From Kribbella italica (GTDB lineage Bacteria > Actinomycetota > Actinomycetes > Propionibacteriales > Kribbellaceae): DNA of 64,000 nt. The stretch covers positions 248,001 through 312,000 of the forward strand of contig NZ_JACHMY010000001.1 of NCBI RefSeq assembly GCF_014205135.1. Direction: 5' to 3'. Of this stretch, positions 1 to 7,389 are shown piece by piece; the first letter of the stretch is position 1; the number at the start of each line of letters is the position of its first letter. Under the pieces are notes generated by a model that worked only from the letters and a program-made list of their open reading frames with translations, did not search any database and had not been told where the DNA came from. Position numbers and translations under genes: made by a program.

Positions 1-1
1 C

Positions 2-223
2 CACCTGGCTGCGCGGAGTGGCGCGTCGACCAAGGAGCTGATGCAGAGGATGGGGCAGTCGACGATGCGTGCAGCGCTGATCTACCAGCACGCGACAGAT
101 CAGCGCGCGCGGGAGATCGCGGACAAGCTCAACGAGCTAGTTGAAGGCGAAATCAAAGCCATCTCCGAGGGCAAGCCGGACGACGATGACGGGGCGGCGG
201 GGGTGCTGGTCCCCACGGCCTAA
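2..223 (+). CDS. Tyrosine recombinase/integrase, C-terminal fragment (5' end outside window)
   Basis: Only the last 73 residues are present; the reading frame is open to the left edge. The visible part matches the C-terminal catalytic region of phage-type tyrosine recombinases: a HLAARSGAS stretch, an MGQS motif where the family more often has MGHS, and ALIYQHAT with the nucleophilic tyrosine at codon 83-85. A charged, acidic tail follows. It ends 95 bp from the 3' end of a tRNA-Gly gene that points towards it, the usual arrangement of an element integrated at a tRNA. The element (phage or actinomycete integrative plasmid) therefore lies mostly to the left of the window. It is probably intact, because no stop interrupts the visible part. 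Confidence 0.85.
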   Translation, partial: HLAARSGASTKELMQRMGQSTMRAALIYQHATDQRAREIADKLNELVEGEIKAISEGKPDDDDGAAGVLVPTA

Positions 224-269
224 TCGCTGGCTAATCGCTCGCCGCCCGAACCGGGCTAGACAAGATGAA

Positions 270-306
270 AGGCCCCTAGCCTCAGAATCCTTGTGGCTAG
301 GGGCCT
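270..306. terminator. Hairpin terminator between integrase and tRNA-Gly
   Basis: A perfect 12-bp inverted repeat (AGGCCCCTAGCC, 270-281, with its complement at 295-306) encloses a 13-nt loop. It lies between the convergent integrase and tRNA-Gly genes and can serve both directions. There is no long T tract on either side. Confidence 0.7.
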
Positions 307-317
307 CTCGCGTTCTG

Positions 318-388
318 AGCGGGTGACGAGAATCGAACTCGCGTAGTCAGTTTGGAAGACTGGGGCTCTACCATTGAGCTACACCCGC
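318..388 (-). tRNA. tRNA-Gly (anticodon TCC)
   Basis: Read on the minus strand this folds as a 71-nt tRNA. The acceptor stem GCGGGTG pairs with CACCCGC, the discriminator is T, the D arm is GCTC..GAGC, the anticodon loop is CTTCCAA within the stem CAGT/ACTG, and the T arm contains GTTCGATTC. CCA is not encoded. Its 3' end faces the integrase at the window start, so its 3' half is the likely attB core of the element to the left. The tRNA-Gly/tRNA-Pro/tig neighbourhood is also seen in other actinomycetes. Confidence 0.95.
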
Positions 389-525
389 GTGCACCGGTTT
401 CCCGGGTACGGCGTCATGATTTCACATCCGAGGGCCGGGCTCAAAACGGGTTCCCGGGAGCGGGTTGATCGACCCCGGTACGCTCCACAAGAGGGGTGGG
501 GGCGCGAGCATGCCTCCGCGTCCAC

Positions 526-531
526 TAGACT
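526..531 (+). promoter_or_regulatory. Candidate -10 element for tRNA-Pro
   Basis: TAGACT sits 13 bp before the mature 5' end of tRNA-Pro, a good match to an actinobacterial sigma-A -10 box. No convincing -35 hexamer is visible 17-18 bp upstream. Confidence 0.4.
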
Positions 532-544
532 CGTTCGGTCACTG

Positions 545-617
545 CGGGGCGTAGCGTAGTGGCTAGCGCGCCTGCTTTGGGAGCAGGAGACCGCAGGTTC
601 GAGTCCTGTCGCCCCGA
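545..617 (+). tRNA. tRNA-Pro (anticodon TGG)
   Basis: A 73-nt cloverleaf. The acceptor CGGGGCG pairs with CGCCCCG, the discriminator is A, the anticodon stem CCTGC/GCAGG holds the loop TTTGGGA (anticodon TGG), and the T arm contains GGTTCGAGTCC. CCA is not encoded. It is transcribed towards tig and lies 75 bp upstream of that gene's start. Confidence 0.95.
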
Positions 618-692
618 CAAACCCCTGCAGTACCTGTGGTGCGGCCTGTCCGGGCGTGCCGCGAACGTCATCGACCAAGGAGAACCGCCACC

Positions 693-2093
693 GTGAAGAG
701 CACCGTCGAGTCCTTGAGCCCGACCAAGGTCAAGCTCATCGTCGAGGTGCCGTTCGAGGAGCTCAAGCCGAGCCTCGACGCGGCGTACAGGAGCATTGGC
801 AGCCAGATCGTCGTCCCGGGCTTCCGCAAGGGCAAGATCCCGCCGCAGGTGATCGACCAGCGCGTCGGCCGCGGCCCGGTGCTCGAAGAGGCGATCAACG
901 ACGCGCTGCCGAAGCTGTACTCGCAGGCCGTCCAGGACAACCAGGTCAAGGCGATCGGCCGGCCCGAGGTCGACGTGACCGAGTTCAACGACAAGGAGAG
1001 CCTGCAGTTCTCCGCCGAGGTCGAGGTCCGTCCGGAGATCGAGCTGCCGGAGCTGACCGGTCTCGAGGCCTCCGTCGAGGACATCGCGATCTCCGACGAG
1101 GAGATCGACGAGCAGATCGAGTCGCTGCGGCAGCGGTTCGGTTCGCTGAACCCGGTCGAGCGCGCGGTCGGCGACAACGACTACATCACCCTCGACCTGT
1201 CGGCCACCAAGGACGGCGAGAAGATCGAGGAGGCGCAGGCCACCGGCCTGTCGTACCAGGTCGGCAGCGGTCAGCTGCTCGACGGCCTGGACGACGCGGT
1301 GCTCGGCCTGACCGCCGGTGAGTCCAAGACCTTCGTCACCCAGCTGGTCGGCGGCGCGCTCAAGGGCGAGGACGTCGACGTCTCCGTGACCGTCACCGCG
1401 GTCAAGGAGCAGGAGCTGCCGGCGTTCGACGACGACTTCGCGCAGACCGCGTCGGAGTTCGACACCGCCGACGAGCTGAAGGCCGACGTCCGGACCCGTC
1501 TGGAGAAGGGCAAGCGCCTCGAGCAGGCCGGCGACGCCCGCGACGCCGTGCTCGAGAAGATCCTGACCCTGGTCGAGGTGCCGGTGCCGGACGGTCTGCT
1601 GACCGACGAGGTCGCCGCCCGCCGGGAGAACCTGGACCAGCAGCTCGGCTACTCCGGGATGGACTTCGCGCAGTTCCTCGAGGGCGAGGAGCAGACCGAG
1701 GAAGAGTTCGACGAGGACCTGAAGAAGCGGTCCGAGGACGCCATCAAGGCGCAGTTCGTGCTGGACCTGGTCGCCGAGCAGCAGGAGCTGAGCGTCAACG
1801 ACCAGGAGCTGACCGAGCACATCGTCCGGCACGCGCAGCGTTCCGGCGTCAGCCCGGACCAGTTCGCCCAGCACGCCGTCGAGAACAACCTGGTCCCGAG
1901 CCTGGTGTCCGAGGTCGTCCGCGGCAAGGCGCTGGCCTACCTGGTCGAGAACGCCAAGGTCACCGACGCCTCCGGCAACGAGGTCGAGCTGAAGACCCTG
2001 CTCCCGGACGGCTCGTACGCCGACCCGGACGCCGTCGACGTCACCGAGGCCGCCGCCGAGGAGACCCCGGCCGAGGAGCCTGCCAAGGCCTGA
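693..2093 (+). CDS. tig: Trigger factor, ribosome-associated chaperone and prolyl isomerase
   Basis: Trigger factor binds the ribosome exit tunnel through L23 and shields nascent chains. The 466-residue protein has the ribosome-docking signature GFRKGKIP at residues 43-50, a central FKBP-like isomerase domain (about 160-245), the C-terminal substrate-cradling arms and an Ala/Glu-rich acidic tail. Length is typical. The GTG at 693 was chosen because AAGGAG lies about 10 bp upstream and the conserved N-terminus (KSTVESLSPTKVKL) begins there; the open frame reaches further up but into unlikely sequence near tRNA-Pro. It lies upstream of clpP1P2X with only a minus-strand GNAT gene between. A strong terminator follows. 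Confidence 0.97.
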   Translation: MKSTVESLSPTKVKLIVEVPFEELKPSLDAAYRSIGSQIVVPGFRKGKIPPQVIDQRVGRGPVLEEAINDALPKLYSQAVQDNQVKAIGRPEVDVTEFNDKESLQFSAEVEVRPEIELPELTGLEASVEDIAISDEEIDEQIESLRQRFGSLNPVERAVGDNDYITLDLSATKDGEKIEEAQATGLSYQVGSGQLLDGLDDAVLGLTAGESKTFVTQLVGGALKGEDVDVSVTVTAVKEQELPAFDDDFAQTASEFDTADELKADVRTRLEKGKRLEQAGDARDAVLEKILTLVEVPVPDGLLTDEVAARRENLDQQLGYSGMDFAQFLEGEEQTEEEFDEDLKKRSEDAIKAQFVLDLVAEQQELSVNDQELTEHIVRHAQRSGVSPDQFAQHAVENNLVPSLVSEVVRGKALAYLVENAKVTDASGNEVELKTLLPDGSYADPDAVDVTEAAAEETPAEEPAKA

Positions 2094-2103
2094 GTACGCC
2101 GCT

Positions 2104-2141
2104 GAGAACGCCCCGGATCCCTACGGATCCGGGGCGTTCTC
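2104..2141. terminator. Bidirectional terminator between tig and GNAT gene
   Basis: A perfect 17-bp stem (GAGAACGCCCCGGATCC, 2104-2120, paired with 2125-2141) with a 4-nt CTAC loop. It sits 10 bp after the tig stop and before the stop of the convergent GNAT gene, so it can end both transcripts. Confidence 0.9.
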
Positions 2142-2180
2142 ACATCCGGTACGCCGAACTGCGCCCGTACGCCGTACCGC

Positions 2181-2648
2181 CTAAGCGAACTCGAGCCGGT
2201 AGTCCAGCAGCACCGGCCGCGGCGGGAACGCCGACCGGGTGCTACTCCCCGTCGCCACCCACCCGTGCTTGGCGTAGAACCGCCGAGCCCGCTGATTCCC
2301 CTCGAACACGTGCAGCCGCGCCGCAGGCCAGTCCGCCCGCAGCCCGTCGATCACCGCGTCGTGCAGCTCCGACGCCAGCCCGGAGCCCCAGCTCGGCACC
2401 GCGGTCCCGAAGTGCAGCAGTTGGTCGTACCGAGTCGCCGCGAACCCGGCCAGCCGACCCCCGTCGAGCGCCACCCAGGCGCGGATCACGGGATCCCCGA
2501 TCTCCAGCGCCCACCGCTCCCTGATCGAGTCGCGGGGAAAGGGATAGGACTCCTGCGGAAAGACCGCCCCCAGCCCGAGCACCGCACCCTCCTCCTGGAC
2601 CACCAGGAGCTCGTCGAGGTCGGACTCCAGCATCGGCCGCAGCAACAT
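2181..2648 (-). CDS. GNAT-family N-acetyltransferase
   Basis: The 155-residue protein starting MLLRPMLESDLDELL has the GNAT fold order: an N-terminal beta-alpha segment, the central GRLAGFAATRYDQLLHFG strand region, and the C-terminal EGNQRARRFYAKHGW motif that contacts the acyl-CoA in this family. The substrate cannot be told from sequence. The frame stays open to 2780, but that start would overlap the divergent clpP1 promoter and start, so the internal ATG at 2648 is preferred; a purine-rich GGGAGAG lies upstream. It converges on tig and is divergent from clpP1, across a shared intergenic region holding a ClgR-like box. Confidence 0.8.
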   Translation of the reverse strand: MLLRPMLESDLDELLVVQEEGAVLGLGAVFPQESYPFPRDSIRERWALEIGDPVIRAWVALDGGRLAGFAATRYDQLLHFGTAVPSWGSGLASELHDAVIDGLRADWPAARLHVFEGNQRARRFYAKHGWVATGSSTRSAFPPRPVLLDYRLEFA

Positions 2649-2676
2649 CCCCCCATGCTCTCCCAGCCCCAGCGGC

Positions 2677-2694
2677 ACCATTCGCTCAGGGCGG
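2677..2694 (+). promoter_or_regulatory. ClgR-like box upstream of clpP1P2
   Basis: ATTCGC-TCAGG-GCG (2680-2693) matches, apart from the first base, the GTTCGC-N5-GCG form recalled for the actinobacterial Clp-gene activator ClgR. It lies about 75-90 bp before the clpP1 start. An AGCGAA at 2710-2715 forms an inverted partner to TTCGCT at 2681-2686. Confidence 0.5.
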
Positions 2695-2754
2695 ACACGG
2701 TGCGCCGTGAGCGAACACCTGCCCACCGCCCTTAGCTCTGTCGCCGTCGCCCAG

Positions 2755-2760
2755 TAATGT
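2755..2760 (+). promoter_or_regulatory. Candidate -10 box, leaderless clpP1 promoter
   Basis: TAATGT ends 7 bp before the clpP1 GTG. No Shine-Dalgarno sequence lies between. This spacing puts the transcription start on or next to the start codon, the geometry of leaderless actinobacterial mRNAs. Confidence 0.45.
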
Positions 2761-2767
2761 CGGCTTC

Positions 2768-3391
2768 GTGAACGAGACATTTGCAGCCAGCCCCACCGCC
2801 GCGGGCGGCAACGGATCCGGCGGACTCGACGACCACATCTACCAGCGCCTGCTGAGCAACCGGATCATCTTCCTGGGGTCCGAGGTTCGCGACGACAACG
2901 CGAACGCGATCTGCGCTCAGATGCTGCTCCTCAACGCCGAGGACCCCCACAAGGACATCTGGCTGTACATCAACTCCCCCGGTGGTTCGGTGGACTCCGG
3001 CATGGCGATCTACGACACCATGCAGTGGATCTCCAACGACGTCGCCACCGTCGGGATGGGCCTGGCCGCCTCGATGGGCCAGTTCCTGCTCTGCGCCGGT
3101 GCGAAGGACAAGCGCTTCGCCCTGCCGCACGCGCGGATCATGATGCACCAGCCCTCCGGCGGTATGGGCGGAACGGCGTCCGACATCAAGATCCAGGCGC
3201 AGCAGTCGCTGCACATCAAGGCCCAGCTGTTCAAGCTGATCGCCGAGCACACCGGCCAGCCGCTGGAGCAGGTCGAGACCGACGCCGACCGGGACCGCTG
3301 GTTCACCGCGGACCAGGCCAAGGAGTACGGCTTCATCGACCACGTCGTGGCCAGTGCCGCCCAGCTCACCAGCGACAGCCCGAACTCCTGA
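2768..3391 (+). CDS. clpP1: ATP-dependent Clp protease proteolytic subunit (first of two)
   Basis: Serine peptidase subunit of the ClpP1P2 tetradecamer, which degrades proteins unfolded by ClpX or ClpC. The 207-residue protein has the catalytic triad in standard contexts: Ser102 in GLAASMGQF, His127 in IMMHQPSGG and Asp176 in ADRDRWF. The [11 protein letters not shown] segment is also typical. The N-terminal 20 residues are Gly/Ala-rich and are probably processed or disordered. The GTG at 2768 lacks a Shine-Dalgarno sequence but follows a -10-like TAATGT by 7 bp, suggesting leaderless translation. clpP2 starts 28 bp downstream, consistent with an operon whose two subunits form mixed rings in actinobacteria. 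Confidence 0.96.
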   Translation: MNETFAASPTAAGGNGSGGLDDHIYQRLLSNRIIFLGSEVRDDNANAICAQMLLLNAEDPHKDIWLYINSPGGSVDSGMAIYDTMQWISNDVATVGMGLAASMGQFLLCAGAKDKRFALPHARIMMHQPSGGMGGTASDIKIQAQQSLHIKAQLFKLIAEHTGQPLEQVETDADRDRWFTADQAKEYGFIDHVVASAAQLTSDSPNS

Positions 3392-3419
3392 TCTCCCACT
3401 TCGTTCCTAAGGACACCGC

Positions 3420-4031
3420 ATGAACTACTTCATCCCGCAGTGGGAGGAGCGCACGTCGTACGGCATGCGCCGGGTCGATCCCTACACCAAGCTGTTCGAG
3501 GAGCGCACGATCTTCCTCGGCACGCCGATCACCGACGAGATCGCGAACGCCGTGATGGCGCAGCTGCTGTGCCTGGAGTCGATGGACGCCGACCGCGACA
3601 TCAGCATCTACATCAACTCCCCGGGCGGCTCGTTCACGGCGCTGACCGCGATCTACGACACGATCCGCTACATCAAGTCCGACGTCCAGACGGTCTGCCT
3701 CGGTCAGGCGGCCTCCGCCGCGGCCGTGCTGCTGGCCGCCGGTACGCCGGGCAAGCGGATGGCGCTGCCGAACAGCCGGATCATCATTCACCAGCCGGCC
3801 ACCGAGGGCACCTACGGGCAGTCCAGCGACATCGAGATCCAGGCGAACGAGATCCTGCGCCTGCGCTCGCTGCTGGAGAAGATGCTCGCCGACGCCAGCG
3901 GCAAGGACATCGAGGAGGTGTCCCGCGACATCGAGCGGGACAAGTTCCTCACCGCCGCGCAGGCGGTGGAGTACGGCCTGATCGACTCCGTCCTGGAGTC
4001 GCGCAAGGCCCCGGTGCCGGTCGGCGCCTGA
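3420..4031 (+). CDS. clpP2: ATP-dependent Clp protease proteolytic subunit (second of two)
   Basis: Second ClpP paralogue of the actinobacterial two-ring protease. The 203-residue sequence keeps the triad: Ser99 in LGQAASAAA, His124 in IIIHQPATEG and Asp174 in IERDKFL. The GKRMALPNSR strand and INSPGGSFTA stretch are conserved. The ATG at 3420 is preceded by AAGGA about 9 bp upstream. It is 28 bp after clpP1 and on the same strand, so the two are probably co-transcribed. Divergence from ClpP1 within otherwise conserved segments fits two distinct ring types rather than a recent duplication. Confidence 0.96.
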   Translation: MNYFIPQWEERTSYGMRRVDPYTKLFEERTIFLGTPITDEIANAVMAQLLCLESMDADRDISIYINSPGGSFTALTAIYDTIRYIKSDVQTVCLGQAASAAAVLLAAGTPGKRMALPNSRIIIHQPATEGTYGQSSDIEIQANEILRLRSLLEKMLADASGKDIEEVSRDIERDKFLTAAQAVEYGLIDSVLESRKAPVPVGA

Positions 4032-4157
4032 CCCGGCCCTGGCCCGCTGCCGGCCTCGGTGCACCGCACCGGGACCGCGGCGGGCCTCCGGGTTCCCCGC
4101 CCGGGCGACGGCCGGAGGGACCCTAGGATCCGCCGGACCTCCCGTCAAGGGCCTCCC

Positions 4158-4174
4158 GTTCGCCACAGGCGTAC
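4158..4174 (+). promoter_or_regulatory. ClgR-like box upstream of clpX
   Basis: GTTCGC-CACAG-GCGTAC is an exact match to the recalled GTTCGC-N5-GCG pattern of the Clp regulator ClgR. It lies 128 bp before the clpX GTG, in the 270-bp gap between clpP2 and clpX. The rest of that gap shows no ORF. Confidence 0.55.
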
Positions 4175-4301
4175 TCGCGACGCTGTGGACAGAGCGGCGT
4201 AAGGGCCCGGAGCGGGGTACCGTCGGATCAAGGTCCGAGACGGCCAAGGTGTCCAGGGTCGCTCGGCCGGCCTCAGCTAGTGAGAGAAGGGATCTGTCCC
4301 G

Positions 4302-5597
4302 GTGGCACGCATAGGTGACGGCGGCGACCTGCTCAAGTGCTCGTTCTGCGGGAAGAGCCAGAAGCAGGTCAAGAAGCTCATCGCCGGTCCCGGCGTCTAC
4401 ATCTGCGACGAATGCATCGATCTCTGCAACGAGATCATCGAGGAGGAGCTGAACGAGGGCTCCGAGGTCGGTCTGACGGAGCTGCCCAAGCCCCGGGAGA
4501 TCTACGACTTCCTCAACGCGTACGTCGTCGGACAGGACGTGGCGAAGAAGGCGCTCGCGGTAGCGGTGTACAACCACTACAAGCGGGTCCGTGACGGTCA
4601 AGGCTCCTCGAGCGCCGGCCGGCACGCCAAGGACGAGGCGGTGGAGCTGGCGAAGTCCAACATCCTCCTGATCGGCCCGACCGGCTGCGGCAAGACCTAT
4701 CTCGCGCAGACGCTCGCCCGGATGCTGAACGTCCCGTTCGCGATCGCGGACGCCACGGCGCTGACCGAGGCCGGGTACGTCGGCGAGGACGTCGAGAACA
4801 TCCTGCTGAAGCTGATCCAGGCGGCCGACTACGACGTCAAGAAGGCCGAGACCGGGATCATCTACATCGACGAGGTCGACAAGATCGCCCGCAAGAGCGA
4901 GAACCCGTCGATCACGCGTGACGTCTCCGGTGAGGGCGTCCAGCAGGCGCTGCTGAAGATCCTGGAAGGCACCACCGCGAGTGTGCCGCCGCAGGGCGGA
5001 CGCAAGCACCCGCACCAGGAGTTCATCCAGATCGACACCACCAACGTGCTGTTCATCGTGGGTGGGGCGTTCGCCGGCCTGGAGCACATGGTCGAGGCGC
5101 GGGTCGGCAAGAAGACCCTCGGTTTCAGCATGAGCAACGAGGTCGAGGCACCGCGCGAGGCCGGTGGTTACGCCGACGTGATGCCCGAGGACCTGCTGAA
5201 GTTCGGCCTGATCCCCGAGTTCATCGGCCGGCTCCCGGTGATCACCACCGTGTCGCCGCTGGACCGCGACGCGCTGATCAAGATCCTGTCCGAGCCGAAG
5301 AACGCGCTGGTCAAGCAGTACCGGCGGCTGTTCGAGATCGACAACGTCGAGCTGGAGTTCAGCGAGGACGCGGTCGAGGCGATCGCCGACCAGGCTCTGC
5401 TGCGCGGCACCGGTGCCCGCGGTCTGCGCGCGATCATGGAAGAAGTCCTGCTCAACGTGATGTACGAGGTGCCGAGCCGCGAGGACGTCGCCAAGGTCGT
5501 CGTCACCGGCGAGGTCGTCCTGGAGAACGTCAACCCGACGCTCATCCCGCGCGACCAGATCGAGCGCAAGCGCGAGCGGCGCGAGAAGACCGCCTGA
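4302..5597 (+). CDS. clpX: ATP-dependent Clp protease ATP-binding subunit ClpX
   Basis: AAA+ unfoldase that recognises tagged substrates and feeds them to ClpP. The 431-residue protein has the N-terminal C4 zinc-binding domain (Cys13, Cys16, Cys35, Cys38), Walker A GPTGCGKT at 125-132, Walker B IIYIDE ending at Glu191, the GYVG pore loop at 158-161 and the LGF loop that docks on ClpP (KKTLGFSMS). Length is normal. Start is GTG 4302 with AGAAGG about 11 bp upstream. It is separated from clpP2 by 270 bp, which includes a ClgR-like box, so it probably has its own promoter. A terminator follows directly. Confidence 0.97.
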   Translation: MARIGDGGDLLKCSFCGKSQKQVKKLIAGPGVYICDECIDLCNEIIEEELNEGSEVGLTELPKPREIYDFLNAYVVGQDVAKKALAVAVYNHYKRVRDGQGSSSAGRHAKDEAVELAKSNILLIGPTGCGKTYLAQTLARMLNVPFAIADATALTEAGYVGEDVENILLKLIQAADYDVKKAETGIIYIDEVDKIARKSENPSITRDVSGEGVQQALLKILEGTTASVPPQGGRKHPHQEFIQIDTTNVLFIVGGAFAGLEHMVEARVGKKTLGFSMSNEVEAPREAGGYADVMPEDLLKFGLIPEFIGRLPVITTVSPLDRDALIKILSEPKNALVKQYRRLFEIDNVELEFSEDAVEAIADQALLRGTGARGLRAIMEEVLLNVMYEVPSREDVAKVVVTGEVVLENVNPTLIPRDQIERKRERREKTA

Positions 5598-5616
5598 GAT
5601 TCCCGTACTCCGGCGA

Positions 5617-5656
5617 GGAAGCCGGCCATCCGCTGAGAGGCGGAGGGCCGGCTTCC
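5617..5656 (+). terminator. Terminator after clpX
   Basis: GGAAGCCGGCC (5617-5627) pairs perfectly with 5646-5656. An inner TCCGC/GCGGA stem extends the hairpin. It begins 19 bp after the clpX stop. Confidence 0.85.
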
Positions 5657-5735
5657 TTCCGTTGGGGGACGTTTTGTGAGGCGCGCGGTTCCTAGCGTGG
5701 GCGGGAGATCTGTTGCCTGAGCGAAGGAGACCACC

Positions 5736-7286
5736 GTGCGTCCGCTGGTTCGAAGACTGGGTGTTGTCCTTGGTGTCGCCGGACTCGCTGTCCCTGCCGG
5801 CGCCGCCGCGGCCCGTACGGCGGAGCGCGGGCCCGGCGTACCGGTGATCGCATGGGGGAGTTGTGGGACTGATCCCGCGCTGGCCAAGTTCCAGTGCGCG
5901 TCGGTCGAGGTGCCGACGGACTACGACCGGCCGCGGGGCGCGACGACGACGATCGCGCTGACCCGGCTGCCCGCGTCCGGCGAGCGGATCGGGTCGCTGT
6001 TCACGAACCCGGGTGGACCTGGTGGGCCCGGTATTCCCTTCGTTCAGCAGAACGCGCTCACGACGTACACGGCGGAGGTCCGGGCCAAGTTCGACATCAT
6101 CGGCTTCGACCCGCGTGGGGTCGGGCAGTCCGATCCGGTGACGTGTTTCCCGACGGCGGCCGCGGAGAACGCCGCGACGGCGAACCTGATCGCGTTCCCG
6201 ATGAACCGCGCCGAGGTCCGGCAACTGACGGCGCTCAACGCCACGATCGGGCGCAGCTGCACGAAGACCTCGCCGGAGCGGCTCGCGCATTACTCGACGG
6301 CGAACGTTGCGCGCGACCTGGATCTGCTGCGGCAGGCGGTCGGAGACGAGAAGCTGAATTACATCGGCTACTCGTACGGCTCGATCCTCGGGGTGACCTA
6401 CGCGAAACTGTTCCCGGACACCATCCGCACGCTGGCGATCGACGGGGCGTGGAAGCCGTCGTCGTACTACGGTTCGGCGGCGAACGACGCCCCGCTCGGG
6501 GTTCGGCTCGGGCAGGGCAAGGGAGCCGCGGAGGTCTTCGCGCAGTTCAAGGCCGAGTGCCGGAAAGCCGGGGCGGCGCAGTGCGCGCTGGCGAAGCTCG
6601 GCGACCCGGGGATCGTGGCCGAGCGGGTGCTCGAGCGGCTGAAGACGAAGCCGGGAGAGCTGACGATGCCGGACGGGACGAAGGTGACGATCACCTACGC
6701 GACGATGGTCAGCATCATCTTCACCGAGCTCTACGAGCCGGCCGGCTGGCCCGGGTTGGCGGAGACGTTGGCTGAGCTGAGCGGCCGGCGAAGTGCCAGA
6801 GCCTCCGCGACGACCACGAAACTCCTTGCGGGCAAGGAGCACTACAGCTCGATCGGCGGCAGCCTGCAGCCGTGTGTCGAGGCGCAGCAGACCGGGCGGC
6901 CGTTCGCGTACGAGGCGATCGCGGACGCGGCCGACAAGAAGTCCCCGCACTTCGGCCGGCTGCGCGCGTGGGTCGGGCAGCCCTGCGAGTTCCTTCCGAT
7001 CCGCGACACCGACGCCGTCCGCGGTCCGTGGACGAAGCTGAAGACCGACGCGCCCGTGCTGGTGATCGGGACCCGGCACGACCCGGCGACGCCGTACGCC
7101 GGCACGCGCCCGTACGCCGATCTCTACCGCGACGCGCACCTGCTGACGATCAACGGCTGGGGGCACACCACGATCGGCAAGAATGCGTGTGCCGACGCCG
7201 CGATCACGCAGTACCTGGTGAACCTGCAGCGGCCGGCCGACGGCGCGACCTGTGCGCAGAATCGCCGGCCGTTCGACCTCCGCTAG
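5736..7286 (+). CDS. Secreted alpha/beta hydrolase, tripeptidyl-aminopeptidase (TAP)-like
   Basis: The 516-residue exported protein resembles Streptomyces tripeptidyl aminopeptidases and the related SlpD/SlpE proteins. Residues 1-26 form a signal peptide (RRLG, hydrophobic core, AGAAAA). The oxyanion-hole region FTNPGGPGGPG is followed by the nucleophile elbow GYSYG with Ser213; the C-terminal TAP-like domain supplies likely Asp449 (GTRHDPATP) and His477 (GWGHTTIG). Start GTG has GAAGGAGA upstream. The neighbour at 7390 is a close paralogue in tandem: long stretches such as the segment around EVPTDYDRPRG are nearly identical. A CCTAGCGT element (5691-5698) upstream recurs before the paralogue. 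Substrate peptides are unknown. Confidence 0.88.
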   Translation: MRPLVRRLGVVLGVAGLAVPAGAAAARTAERGPGVPVIAWGSCGTDPALAKFQCASVEVPTDYDRPRGATTTIALTRLPASGERIGSLFTNPGGPGGPGIPFVQQNALTTYTAEVRAKFDIIGFDPRGVGQSDPVTCFPTAAAENAATANLIAFPMNRAEVRQLTALNATIGRSCTKTSPERLAHYSTANVARDLDLLRQAVGDEKLNYIGYSYGSILGVTYAKLFPDTIRTLAIDGAWKPSSYYGSAANDAPLGVRLGQGKGAAEVFAQFKAECRKAGAAQCALAKLGDPGIVAERVLERLKTKPGELTMPDGTKVTITYATMVSIIFTELYEPAGWPGLAETLAELSGRRSARASATTTKLLAGKEHYSSIGGSLQPCVEAQQTGRPFAYEAIADAADKKSPHFGRLRAWVGQPCEFLPIRDTDAVRGPWTKLKTDAPVLVIGTRHDPATPYAGTRPYADLYRDAHLLTINGWGHTTIGKNACADAAITQYLVNLQRPADGATCAQNRRPFDLR

Positions 7287-7389
7287 GCGGATGGAGGTCT
7301 CAGCCTTTGGGTGGACGCGAGCGGACGGCTTCGTTGCCTAGCGTCAGGGATGGGTGCCGCTCGCGCCCGTCCACGAGTGAGGGAGAACC

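Noticed and set aside
3366..7166. Very long open frame on the minus strand opposite clpP2-clpX
   Set aside because: It is antisense to three genes with clear domains, is Arg/Asp/Leu-rich without any motif, and results from high-GC third-position bias.
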